A DNA stretch of 64,000 nt. It comes from Acarospora socialis (lineage: Eukaryota; Ascomycota; Lecanoromycetes; Acarosporales; Acarosporaceae). Position numbers and translations under genes: made by a program. Location: the NCBI GenBank assembly GCA_025617375.2, contig JAMYGW020000002.1, positions 2,170,001 to 2,234,000 of the forward strand, given 5' to 3'. The notes under the pieces were generated by a model. That model was given only the letters and a program-made list of their open reading frames with translations, had not been told where the DNA came from and did not search any database. Shown here piece by piece: positions 38,856 through 52,030 of this stretch. Numbering within the stretch: position 1 is the first letter of the stretch; each line of letters starts with the position of its first letter.

Positions 38856-40670
38856 TCTTCACTCAGAACATCATAGTTCAGTTTAGTTTCACACTTTCAT
38901 TATTCTCATTCTTATCATCATTATAATAATCTTTTTTCTTCTTTTTTTTATCATCATTCTGTATGTTTTCTTTCATTTTTGAAACTTTTATTTTTTCATC
39001 ATTATTATCTGCAGTGAACAGAGTCTGCTTTATTGATGATTGAATTTTAAATTTTGTCTTAATCTATAGATGAACTAAATTAGTAAGAACTTAATAGATA
39101 ATTATAAAAGCATTATAATTAAGCAATATAAACATATCTGATCATTATGTACATTAATCTTCTCACTCTTTGACTTTAAAAATGTAATCTGTAAAATTCA
39201 TTTATTTAGTGAGAGTTCTGATACTAAAACAGCACAGAATTGATATATCTTGTTTTTTTTTAAAATCATTTTCTTAATGTTTGTTAATGCAACTTTGCTG
39301 AACTTAAAAAAGATACATTCATCATCAGTATTTTTATTCAACATAATTCACTCAAAAACAGCTATTATAACTATTTTTTCATTTTCACTTAACATTACTT
39401 TCACTTCTGCATTCTCATCTGCAGAAATATTGAAAATTATTGATAACTGATATTTAGAAAATGAGACAGCATCAATTTCTGTTTTGAGAAATATTATAAA
39501 TGAGTGTTAAAATTAAAATACATACTAATGATTTTTATTATCATCTATGTGTTCTGAATCAAGTACAATACTATTGAAAACTTACATGACAAGATCTAAG
39601 TTCTTATTTTTCACAACAATAAGCTCTTCATAACTGCAGAACTGAATAATTCACTTTTGATGCTTAATTACTGTATATAAAGATTCTGTTCAGCAATCTT
39701 AAATATTTTGATGAACTTTTGCAATTTAATTACATCAGCACAGTCTAAAATTCAAATAAATAAAACATATTTCTTCATCAAAGACTGTCAAAAAACTCTT
39801 TGCTTCAAGAAGCTCATGTAGAATTTGAATTTCTTTAACTTATATAATGAAGTTATTGTGCTTAACAGTATTATTTTTCTTCTTTTGCTGAACTATTGCA
39901 TTCTGATTTATGAGAAAGATTATTATATATTAAGTTAGAAATTGTGTAAAACTAAAACAGTATGTTAATACTCATCATGTTCACTCTCTGTATATCTTTG
40001 AGTCACAATTTTCTTTTTAATTTTAACTGCATACTTCATCTTTTAAACAACATCTTTAAACTTTCAATAATCTAAATCATGTTTAAGATTCTGATTTATT
40101 TTATTCAGTGTTTTATTATTTTTATTATGAGTCTCTTTTATTTCATCATCTCTGAAGACATTGATTACTGAAAATTGTGATAGTGTGACTTTCTGAGTTG
40201 TACTAAATGATGAAGAACTTAATTCAAAAAGAAATAAAAAGCTTCTCAATTCTTGAATACAATTTAGTCTCTGATTTAGTATACTTTTTATGTGTTATAA
40301 TTGAGTGTTATAATTATAGAAGTTACTTACAAAATTTCACAGTAAAAGAACTATTGAGTACATCTGAAGTATTTTTGAGAAGTATAACATTGAATATTGA
40401 TTTGAAATAATTGATAGATGCTTTCATTCTTTCTTATTGATTAACAAAGTTTTCTTTCTTCAGATGTGCAATAATGTCTGAAATAAATATATTGATTTTG
40501 TTAGTCTGTTTCTTCTTATTCATTTTGTCAAGTTCAAATAATATGAGTATATCAGTTTTATCAATCTGTTTTTACTTCTTCTTCTTGTCAGATTGAGATG
40601 ATGAGTTTAGTGTATTGATAGAGTGAATTTTCTTAAAAATAAATGTGTTCAACATTGTGTTAAAAAAGTT
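38856..40670 (-). pseudogene. Decayed gene-like region on the minus strand, unrecognised
   Basis: Read on the minus strand, short frames are separated by intron-like gaps containing TATAATGC or ATTGCTTAATTATAATGC. These closely resemble the gaps in the 33,598-34,757 region. Open pieces include 40,249-40,064 and a Lys/Asp-rich tail near 39,050-38,860. No family is recognised. Convergent placement with the hAT remnant and similar introns suggest they may be parts of one large element, but this is inference. Confidence 0.3.
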
Positions 40671-41342
40671 TAATACTTACAATTTTACTATATTTACAGA
40701 AATAATCTTAGCATTTCTTCTGCACTGTTCTGATGATGTATTTTTAGAATGAAAGTCAGCATTTTATCTCTTTATAACTAACTTCACTTATATAACAACT
40801 AATTAAGCTCTTTTAAATATATCTAAGCAGCATCTGATAACTTTCTTTAATCTTTTGATCTGATAGCATTATATTGTTGTGTTATTAAAGAAACATAAGT
40901 ACATTGATGACTGTATAATGTTTTAAAAAAAGAATTTATAAAAAACTGAAAATTCAGAAAGAAAGATCAGAAGTTTTATGAAAGTGAAAAAGTAAACTTA
41001 ATTAAGTACTCATAGTATGATTTATTTACATGAATATTGTTATTTGTTGTGAGTAAATCTGTAGATAACTTCAAAACATATTATACAATTATTCAGAAAT
41101 TTTATCTCATGATCATTTTATCTCAGACAACTACATACTTGATTTTAAAACATGTTATATACTGTTTGTAAAGTGTAGTAAAAGAAATCATGTTAGTATC
41201 AATTTTATTTTTTAATATAAACATTATAAAAGTAGAGAAACTGATATTCAAGTTATATATTTAGCATCATACATCAAAACAAAAACTAAAGTCAAAAAAG
41301 AAAGTCAAGCTGATAACAGAGATAATTGAAGAAATTAAAAGA
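40671..41342. other. AT-rich sequence left of element H
   Basis: No coding or repeat feature is recognised. It is presumably the upstream flank of the minus-strand gene-like region and the target in which H was inserted. The five bases before H read AAAGA. Confidence 0.4.
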
Positions 41343-41695
41343 TGTTATGATTAGATCAGAATAAACTTAAAACAGACTGATGTGTATACACAGAGAGCAT
41401 ATATTTGGTGAGATATCTAAACAGCAGTCATGTGATATCTTAACATGCTTAACAATGAGCTTGACAAGCAGACTCAATGAATTGCATAAGTGAGCTATCT
41501 TGATAAGCTCAATGACAAGATTGATGAGCAGACTCAGTATATAGTCATGATTATTTTTCTTATGAAAAGAATCATGTTCAACTTAAATAATCATCTAAAA
41601 GTTAAAGACCAGAATCATTTCAGATCAATCATTATATCAATAAGTACAAATTCTTAGCTCTACATATCTGAGAAAGTTCAGATTAGAATGTTACA
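41343..41695 (+). repeat. 5' LTR of H (353 bp)
   Basis: Starts TGTTATGATTAGATC and ends GAATGTTACA. It pairs with 47,217-47,569. Confidence 0.94.
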
Positions 41696-44600
41696 CTTTG
41701 AATATTCTTACAATATAATAAGTATGATGTCTGACACACAGAAAAATGTCTCAATCTTGTTTTTAGAACATGTTCAGACAAACTCATCTTTATTATTTAC
41801 TTTAAATAGAGTGATGACACAATCAGTGATGATGTCAGCTCAGACAATACAACTATTTTTAAGTGCATCTAAAATACAGATATCAGATATCTTTAATGAA
41901 GAATGAGAAAAGCTGTGAGTCTTTGTGACTAAACTCAATCTGTACATTGAATTCAATCAACTGAAGTTTCAAACTGATCAAGAAAAGACACTGTTTGCAA
42001 TGATTTATCTTGTGAATGCAGTCTTCAATTGAGTTGATCTTAAGTTGCATAAGTTTTTAGAAAAGAGATACAAAGAATACAATGCAGACATGAAGTCTAT
42101 GTTCAATGATTATGCATAATTTAAAAAAAAATTAAGAAAAATCTTCAGAATGATTAATGAAGAGAGAACAGCAAAGAAATAAGTTCATATCTTATAACAG
42201 AGTGAATTGACAACAGTATATGTCACAGAGTTTCAGTGATTAGCAGTACTTATCAGATAAGATAATGAAGCACTTATTTATCAGTACTATTGTAAATTGA
42301 GAAAGTTCATCAAAGACAAAATAGTCTGAGCAGAATGATCAGACAATCTTCAGAGAATGATTAATCTGAGTATTAATATTGACAGTTGTCAGTGAAAATG
42401 ACAGATGAAACAAAAAAAATATTGAATGTCATCTATGATAAAAGATCAAGAAGAAAGCTTCTGACTGTTAGTTAAGTGATATGTTTCATTGATAAGACAT
42501 AGAAAGATGAACTCTATGAATTTCAATATGATCAAGAAGTGCTATCAGAAGTCATGAAAGACTAGATAAATAAAGCATGAATGTCAGTCAGAATGATTCA
42601 CTAAGTCTTAGATAATATCACAAAACAAGATGTGAATGTGTTATAACTGTAAAAAATCTAAACATCTTGCTCAAGAATGTAACAGATCTTGAATAAATAG
42701 AAAAAATGTTGCAGTGACAGTCAAGAAGAATACATGCATAATGCATGACATTCTTAACTAAACAGTCTGCTACAATGACATGTGCAGAATACACATGAGT
42801 ACAAAAAACAGAGTCAGATGATACTCTCAGAAGCTATATAATAAAAGCATTAGAAACAGACACAACACAATGAGTCAGTTAAACTATGAAAAAGAATTAA
42901 CTACTCTTACAAAAAAACATATCAAGAAAGATGTTCTTGATACTGAGATTGAAGAGATCAATACTTGAGAAACTCAGATAGAAAAAGACTACAGTGATAA
43001 TATCTGACAAGCACTGAATTTGAATGCAGATCAGAAAGAAATCAATGAATAAAAAGTCAATATAAAACTGAAGACAGCATATCAGCATTCTGAGAATCAA
43101 CATTGAGTGTTGAAAGAAGAAAAGTTTTGATTCAGAAAACAAAAGCTTAAGCAAGAAATACAAACTTAAAAACAGAAAGTACAATGCAAGAATGCAGAAG
43201 AATAAAAGACATATGATTAGCTAAAAGAGCTGATGATAGCTGTTAAAGATGAATGTTTCAACAGTGATGATGCAGTATTGTCAGAATTTCTTGTTTAAAA
43301 AACAAAGAGTCACAAAGTTGAGATATGTTTATCTGAAGAATACATCACACAAAATGAAGATCAATGAATCTTCAGTGAAGAGTATATATTATTTGAATTT
43401 CTGCAAAGAATAAAAGTTTTTGAGAGTCAGTTGCAGATGAAGTACAATCAGTATGAACTCTGACTACACTCAGAAAGACACATTGAGTGATATAATTTAA
43501 AGTATGTAAATCTTATAATCAGAAGAGAATCAAAGTAATTTTAAGAACTTTGAAGATGAACTGAATGACTGAGTGAGTTAAAAAATGAAGAACTTTCTCA
43601 ATGAAACTAGAGAATAAGAAGTTAACAGTGTCTCAAAGACAAGACAATGATCATTGAATATGAATCAAAATCACAATCAATGAACATCATATCAATACAT
43701 TGATGAATTTTGAAGTAGACAGTAACATTATAAGTCAAAAGACAGTTAATATGTTAGAATTAGAGACACAGTGAGTGTGCTGTTCATTTAACATATAAAT
43801 GATAAATGAAGTCATCAAAAGAATTGATGAGAAAATCTGTGTGAAGATCTCAATTCTTGAAAATTCACAAGAAATAATGTTTGATGTTATGAAATCAATC
43901 AGATATAATGCAGTGTTAGAGATGTTCTGATTGTGCAAAAAGAATTTAAGAATTAATTGAGTTATAAAAGAAATATGTGTGATCAAAGACACATACAAGA
44001 TTTTCAAACAATCAGAAATGAGTTTATCAAAATATAAGTCATAAAATCATAAAATATTGCTATTGAACAGAAAGCAATCTAAGTGAATGTCATTGTATTT
44101 AATGAGTGAGAATCAACTCAAGAAAGTTAGAACTTATCTTGATGAAAATCTAAAGAGAAAATTCATAAAATCATCAAAGTCATCAGCAGAATACTCAGTT
44201 CTGTTTGTATTAAAAAAGAATGACAAAAAACAACTATGTGTTGATTACAGACAACTCAACAAGATAACTTATTGAGACAGTTATTCTTTATCTTTGATAG
44301 AAGAATTGCAAAATTAACTAAACAAAACTAAGTAATTCATGAGCTTAGATCTTAAGAACATCTATTATCAAGTTAAAATGAAAGAAGATGAAGAATGAAA
44401 AACAGCATTTTGAACATGATACAGACATTATGAATACACTGTCATGTTATTTGAGCTAAAAAATGTCTCAGTCATCTTTCAGAAATTAATCAATGATATA
44501 TTGAGAAAATATCTCAATGATTTTATGATCACATATCTTAATGATATTCTGATATACTTAAAAGATCTTAAGAAGCACTGCAGATATATGCACAAGATGT

Positions 44601-47216
44601 TAGCAAAGTTTAATGAGAGAGTCTTGTATGTGAAAAAGTTAAAAAACAGATTTAAGATCAAGAAAGTTAAGTTTTTAAACTATGTGATTTGATCTGAACA
44701 AATCAAGAAGAATTCAAGAAAAATAAAAGTAGTCAGAAACTGATCAACATCAAAATGAATCAAGAAAGTACAGATCTTTCTAGAACTGATAAACTATTAT
44801 TGAAAGTTTGTATCAAACTATGTAAGAATTGCAGAACTGCTAACATGTTTAACATACAAAAGTAAAAAATAGCACTGAGATTAAGAACAGAAGAATGTGT
44901 TTTACATATTAAAGAAAAGTTTTAGTGAAATGACACATCTGAGAATATTCAATTCAGTATGTGAAAAGACATTGAAAACTGATGTCTCAGATTTCACAGT
45001 AAAAGTATATTTATATCAGATTGAGAATGAACAACAGAAATTCATAACATATCAATTTAGAAAACTATCAGATCTCAAGAAAAGATATGAAGTTCATAAC
45101 AAGAAACTTCTTACAATAGTGAAAGTACTACAAAAATGAAGATTTTATCTTGCAGAAATAAGCAAATCAATTCAGATCTATATTGATCACAAGAACTTGA
45201 GAAACTTCACAACAACAAAGCAACTCAATCAACAACAGATTTGTTGAACAGAGCAGTTGATGAATTATAAATTTCAAATTCATTACAAAAAAAATAATGA
45301 GAATGATGAAGCAGATGTCTTAAGTAAACAACTCAATCATAAAGATATACAGATGATACACATCAGAATTTTGAGCAAAGATAACAAAGAAATTCTCACA
45401 AAGAACTTAGCAGCAATGTACAAGATAGAGCAAGCTTTCTTAATGAATGAAGAACTTATTAAGATGTGTCACTACAATAAGATTAATGAATATCTAGAAA
45501 TCAAGCACACTGAGAATTTAATGCAGAGAAAACACAACATCAGCAATTTTAAAAATCAAGTCATCAGAATGATTACTATGTGCAATTCATGCTGAAGAAA
45601 TAAGATTAATCAAGATAGATAATATGATGAAGTAACACAACTAAACACACTAAATGCATAATGAAAATCAGTTATCATGAACTTTGTTACAAAGCTATCA
45701 CTGTCAAAGAATTCAGCATGAAAAATAAAATTCAATAGTATATTGATTATAGTGAACAGATTGATTAAATACACAATGTTCATTCTATTCAAAGAAATCA
45801 CAACAGCATCAGTATTGACATACATCATACTGCAAAAATTGATTAACAATTACAGAATATCAAAAGAGTTTATTACTGACAGAGACAAACTGTTTATGAG
45901 CAGATTTTGAAAAATGCTCACAGCAGAACTTAAAATAAAGCACAAGATATTGATGACATATCATTCACAGATGAATGAATAGAACAAATGAATAAATCAA
46001 ACAGTAAAAATGTACTTGAGACACTATGTCAACAAGAGTCAAGATAACTGAATATGACTGTTATTAACAGCATAGTTTGCATACAATAATGCAAGAAACA
46101 AAATCACAGAAGAAATGTCTTTTTATATGAACTATAACTACAATCTGAAGATATAGTGAGATTCTAGAGAGCATAGATAACAAAGTTAAAAAGTGATTTT
46201 GAATATTGCTTAGATAAAAAAACTACATCAAGATCTAACAGAATAAATTGAACAGCAGATAAAATGAATGATAGAGATAAGATTATTTGAAGAAGAAGAA
46301 AGAGTATATCTGAAAATGAACAATATATAAATCAAAGAAAGAAGCAAGAAGCTGAAAAACAAAAGTATTAAATCATTCAAGATCATACAGAACATCAAAG
46401 AGTTAAGCTATGAACTAGACTTACTTAAGAAAATGAGAATACACTCAGTATTTCATGCATTCATGCTACAGCATTGCAATCAGTTCATATCACTTTAAAT
46501 CACAGAAATGTCTGTCAAACTCAATGAAAAATATGAAGTTGAGAACATTCTAGAGAAAAGAATGATTAGTGAGAAAGTTTACTATCTTGTAAAATGAAAA
46601 GATTATGATATCTTGAAAAATATCTGAAAATTCAGAGAAAATCTCAAGAACTATGTAAGAACACTTCAGTGTTTTGAGAAAGAAAGTTAATAGTAACTCA
46701 GAAGAATGACAACATCAAGTTAACAAATTATGACATTGTTTGAGAATCTTCATTCTCAGTTTCATCATTATCACTATTAAGTTTAACAGCAAGACAGTCA
46801 ATCTTTTGTGAAGCACAGCAATTCATTTGATTCAGAGTTTTCTGAAGATGTATGATTTTTGAGAAAAAAGTGATAAGTTTGATGTGTTTGACTGCTAATT
46901 CACTGTTTGCTTTACTTATTTTCTTTTGAAGTGAAAAACAAATTCTATTAAGAGACTCTCACAATACATTGACACACAGATGATCTCTGCAAGTGTATTT
47001 GTTGCATTTTGATTAAGATTTCATTACAAAACAATTGATGTCACAACTAACACAATAATCACAAGAAAACAAAGCAGATACATCATCAATCTGAATTTTC
47101 TTTGTAATTCTTAGATGATTGAAATTTTTAAAAAGCATTGTTGTTGACAGCAAAAGATGTGAATATTCTCACTTATATAGACTCTAAAGAACTAACATCT
47201 GAAAAGAAAAAAATGA

Positions 47217-47569
47217 TGTTATGATCAGATCAGAATGAGCTTAGAACAAACTGATGTGTATATGTAGAGAACATATATTTGATGAGATATTTAAACAGCA
47301 GTCATGTGACATCTCAATATGTTTAATGATGAGCTTGATGAGCAGACTCAATGAATTGCATAAGTGAGCTGTCTTGACAGACTTGACAACAAGATTAACA
47401 AGTGAGTTCAGTATATAGTCACAGTCATTTTTCTTATGAAAAGAATCATGTTCAACTTAAATAATCATTTAAGAGTTAAAGATTAGAATCATTTCAGATC
47501 AGTCATTATATCAATAAGCACAAACTCTTAGTTCTACATATCTGAGAAAGCTTAGGTTAGAATGTTACA
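47217..47569 (+). repeat. 3' LTR of H (353 bp)
   Basis: Starts TGTTATGATCAGATC and ends GAATGTTACA. It is preceded by a purine-rich tract (GAAAAGAAAAAAATGA). Confidence 0.94.
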
Positions 47570-48335
47570 AGAAGAAATCTTTGATGAAAACTGTCTTTGA
47601 AAAAAAGATGAAGATATATGATGCAGAGATGACATCATGATTAAAAAATAAAAAAGTTGCAATCAAATGTAGTATCTTTTAAAAAGATGACTGAATTCTT
47701 AATAATTCTTCTTCATTTAAATCAATTGCTGCAAGAAAAAAGTCTAGTGAGTTATATAGTTTCTGCAATCATGTTATATTATAATGCTCAATTTTAATGT
47801 TCTTTGACAAAATTCTACTATATAGTAATAATAATGTTGACAAGAGCTGCACTCTTTCAAAATCAATTAAGTTTCATTCTTTCTTCTGATTAAAGAGATA
47901 ATTACTCAGTATAATTAAAATTTAAAGTGACATCAATCAGCAATCACAAGTCTGCAGAAGACAAGTGAAGCATTTTTTTGTACTTATTTTGAAAGTATAA
48001 ATTCTCATATATCAAAATCTCTCTTCTATGACTTATATGTTATATAGTTGCAAAACTACATAAAAAAAAGAATCTGATTATGACAGCAGAGTTGTAAAAG
48101 ACAAAAATGATGTTTGATACTTTTCAGCTTTACTAAAAAAATGAACTTCTTATTAGTTAATGTACTTTAGCTCTATATTAAATATGTGATGTAATGAACA
48201 GCTTATAATGCTTACATATAATGCTCATAAAACATGTTGTAAACACATAGTCAAACAAAAAGTGCTTTGTGAAACTATCATCAAATAGTTTTGTGTTAGT
48301 AATATCTATCAATCAAACTCTGCTTAATTATCATG
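47570..48335. other. AT-rich continuation of the target of H
   Basis: This is unassigned sequence. It contains the same TATAATGC-type intron-like motifs (47,775 and 48,208-48,225) as the regions around the hAT remnant, which suggests that it continues the element interrupted by H. No reading frame is recognised. Confidence 0.35.
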
Positions 48336-48496
48336 TACTAATTAATTTTAATTTAGTTTGAGCTGTTAAGAAAAATCTAACTCAACTTTATCTGAAATCT
48401 GATTCTGTTCAGAGTTAAGCTGAATTGCAAAGTTGAGCTTGATGAGTTAAACTGAGTTTCAAAATCTGAGCTCAACTCAACTCAGTGACCACTCTA
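48336..48496. mobile_element. hAT-like transposon terminus (one end only)
   Basis: The last 160 bp is rich in GAGCT/AACTCA motifs in both orientations and ends CAGTGACCACTCTA, directly before copia sequence K starts at about 48,497. In reverse this reads TAGAGTGGTCACTGAGTTG, which resembles hAT terminal repeats with repeated subterminal motifs. I found no matching opposite end in the window. Confidence 0.45.
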
Positions 48497-51156
48497 ATAA
48501 ACTTATTCTGTCTGTCTTTTGACAGAAATTCAAGATTAATATAGATGTAGTATTTGTATTTTTACATATAAATGTAATCAATGAATGACTTCTCATTGAT
48601 GAAAGTCTCTTTTAGAGTTATTTACTTGTCATTAATCAAGAAATTAGTTGCTGTTTAATTGCAAAAATAAATATTTACTTGTGCTGTCTTCACTCAGAAC
48701 TTTATTGAAAGTTTAATTTCTTTAATTATTATGTACACTGAGTTTTCAGTGATTCAAATTACTCTTTCAGCTATACTGTTCTGAATAAATATGTAAAACA
48801 CAGTATATTGTGATGTAATGTTAAAAGATTTGCATCAATTATCAAGAATAGTTCTAAACTCAATAACATTATTATTTCATATAGTCAGAACTTTTACATC
48901 ACTCTGAAGCTCAATTTTTAATTGTTATTCTTGTAGTTTTTGTACAACATTGTTACAATATTTTAGCAATATAATTTATGTCTTTTACAAATGATTGTTC
49001 ACAATCTTCAACAAATACTAATATTCAGTAAATGACAGAAACAGAGAACTGCATATATCAATGAAGATCAAGATAAGAATGTTGATTTTTTGTTTATTCA
49101 CAGTGTGTTTTTGCTGATTGATAAACTTAATGATAGCACAAATTTCACATATGTTCTTCTTGTTCTCAGTAATGAAAATTAACTTTTCAAGAATTGTAAT
49201 TTTGTGAAGATTGTGAAGCTTTATAAAATTAAAATGAATGAATTACTAATGTCACAGCTTGTAAATCTTGATTTTTTCACTTAAAAGTGCAATTTCAGCA
49301 AAGTTCTGTAACTCAGTTTGCACTTAAAATTTGTGAGTCTGAATCTGTGAATTTACATTCAGTACTGTAACTGAAAAAGTAATTTCTGAATTGAACAGTG
49401 TGTATATGACAGTCATTAAAGCAAATTTGTTTAGATTCTTTACAATATGTTTAACTATATAGACATCATCTTGCTCAGATGCTTTTATCATAATATTATT
49501 ATGTTTATTCTGCATATAGAGACTGTGTTAATCAAAATAATCATATAACTTCATTTTACACATTTGTTTTTCTGACAGAAGATTGATTTCAAGCTTAAAT
49601 ATATAAAGTGTGAAACTCAGATCAACAAAGTTTTCAGATTCATTTTATATAATTGTTACTTTACAGTAATAAGAGTATAGTTATTTTTCTTTAACTTTAA
49701 TTCATTAATGTTCTATGCATATTAAAGAATCATTGAAAAGTTAAAGTTAATTAATTATGTGTGATGAAGATTCAGAATAAGTGACTTATTTAAAGTTAAA
49801 CATTTTATGAACAGCTTTTTTGAATAAGACAGCAATCTCTTTATTAATTTTTTTCTTTATATTAAATTTCAATAAAAATGAATCACTGTCTTTCTTAATC
49901 TCTGTTTCTGCATCAAAAGTTTTATGTTTTTTTTTTGTACTTAAACTTTAATTTATCTCTATGTCAATGTAAATTATCTGCAGTCAATTTAACTGATTTT
50001 ATGATTAATTTAATTATAATCAAGTTAATTAACTTCTTTAACTCAACATGCTTACAAACAGAAAAAAAATATCTGCAGTTTCAAACATAATGAATACTGT
50101 TGTACAGAAGACATTTGAATTACTTTTAATAAAGAAAATGATTGTCATTGAAGTTTGAAGATCTTTAATAATGATATTTACATTGTGAATATATGAGTGT
50201 GTTAAGTTTCATTTTTCTTTGCATTAATCTGCTCACATGACAATTTCTGTAGTCTTTAATTGTGTTTTTTTCTTTTGAAGTTTCTGCAGATCTCTTTTGA
50301 TGTTTGAGATTTTTTGAGTGTTAATTATATTATAAATTATCATATAATTCTTCAGCAGAGTCTAAAGCAGTGTTTGAAATTATTACTTTAGTTTAAATAA
50401 GTAAGTTATATCAGACTGAGTTGCAGCAATCTTTCTATTGAGTTTGCTGAGATGAGTTTATGTTTCATCAATAAATAAACTTATTAATATTTTATATTTG
50501 ATAAACTTCATCAAATATTATCTTTCAGTAGTCTGCAGCTTCTTTTTGTATTTAAACTTCAGAGTGTTTCAAATATTTTTTATATTAATTTTATTTGTTA
50601 AATATTCTTAATTATCTGCACTGATATAAATGATGAATCAATACAGAGTTTTAATGTTGATCTTCTGACTTTTGAAGTCAAAATTGCTTTAAAAAAAAGT
50701 CACTAACAGATGTGTTGATAGCAGAAATCTCAATAATAAGTTATAGATCTTCATTTATTAATCATCTTTTCTTAAAAGTAAATCATTGATCACAGTTCTT
50801 CTGAGTGAGAACTGAGATGAGTCATTATTTTGCAAAGAAGTTGTCAAAGTTTATAGTATAGTTTGTGATGACAGCTGACACATAGTATAAAAAATAATAA
50901 TAAGAATATAATAAGTGAATAAGATAAAAAAAGATATGTTAAATGTTTTTCTTCAGTGAAGACAGTAAATAGATGTTTATTCATCTTGTTGACTTGTAGT
51001 AAGTTGCTAAGAATATGTACTTATTTCACTTAACTGTTTAAGCTCTGTATTAAGTCATTAAAAATTATATTTTGTTCAATCTTTTAAGTTCTGTATTAAG
51101 TGTCAAGAGTGTTTATTTTACTTAACTGTTTAAATCTCATAACAAAGCTGTCAAGA

Positions 51157-51524
51157 TGTTATGATCAAGTCAGAACAAACTTAAAGCAAACTGATGCATA
51201 TATGTGAAGAATATATATTCAGAAAATGTCTAAATAGCAGTTATATAATATCTTACTATGCTCAAAGAAAACAACAGTGAGTAAGATGAACTAAGTAAGC
51301 TGAATACTCAATATGCTCAATGTTCTCAACAACAAGATCAGCAAGATTGACAAGCAGACTCAGTATATAGTTACAATTATTTTTTTTATGAAAAGAATTA
51401 TATTCAACTTCAGTTATCATTTAAGAGTTAAATTCAGAGTCTATCATATCATATAAATTATTATATTCACAAGTATAAACTCTTAACTCTATATATCTGA
51501 GAAATCTCAAATCAGAATATAATA
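51157..51524 (+). repeat. 5' LTR of J (368 bp)
   Basis: Begins TGTTATGATCAAGTC and ends CAGAATATAATA. It contains ATATTCAA near 51,410, matching in complement the TTGAATAT just inside the LTR (51,527-51,534). Confidence 0.92.
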
Positions 51525-51603
51525 CTTTGAATATTCTTGCAATATAATATGACAATGTCTGATACACAGAAGAACATCTCAATCTTGTTTTTGAGATACT
51601 AGT

Positions 51604-52030
51604 CATTGGCAATTTGAAAGAGCAGAAAAAATGAAAAAACATAGCTAAAATCAGTATACATGAGCTAAAAATGAGATCATGAGAGAAATATATGATGTAT
51701 TTTTGATTTTTAAATACAATCTTAAAACATAATATAAAAACTAATTTATTTGAAAATTACAGACTAGTAACATTAAAACTCAGCTAGTGGTAAACTTCTT
51801 AATTTTACTTTTTAAAAACTGAGTATCAAAGTTCAGAAGTTTATCACTAGCTGAGTTTTAATGTTACTAGTCTGTAATTTTCAAATAAATTAGTTTTTAT
51901 ATTATGTTTTAAGATTGTATTTAAAAATCAAAAATACATCATATATTTCTCTTATGATCTCATTTTTAGCTCATGTATACTGATTTTAGTCATGTTTTCC
52001 CATTTTTCCTGCTCTTTCAAATTGTCAATG
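51604..52030. mobile_element. 427-bp foldback/MITE-like hairpin inside J
   Basis: The left arm 51,604-51,799 and the right arm 51,836-52,030 are near-perfect inverted copies of about 195 bp around a 36-bp loop. The ends read CATTGGCAATTTGAAAGAG and, in complement, CATTGACAATTTGAAAGAG. The few arm differences I compared are mostly G/A. There is no reading frame. TA on both sides (ACTAGT and CACTAAG) would fit a TA target as used by Tc1/mariner-type elements, but the duplication is too short to be sure. The arms look much less mutated than the surrounding gypsy sequence. Confidence 0.85.

Larger units (their letters stand above)
41343..47569 (+). mobile_element. H: Ty3/Gypsy chromovirus, A/B family, fossil
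   Basis: The 353-bp LTRs (41,343-41,695 and 47,217-47,569) match those of A and B. Gag lies at about 41,710-43,300, protease at about 43,670-43,760, RT at about 44,090-44,690, RNase H at about 44,940-45,300, integrase at about 45,400-46,130, chromodomain at about 46,510-46,690, and the antisense frame region at about 46,700-47,090. Flanking pentamers AAAGA and AGAAG differ only by A/G transitions, compatible with a mutated duplication. The copy is broken many times. Confidence 0.93.
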
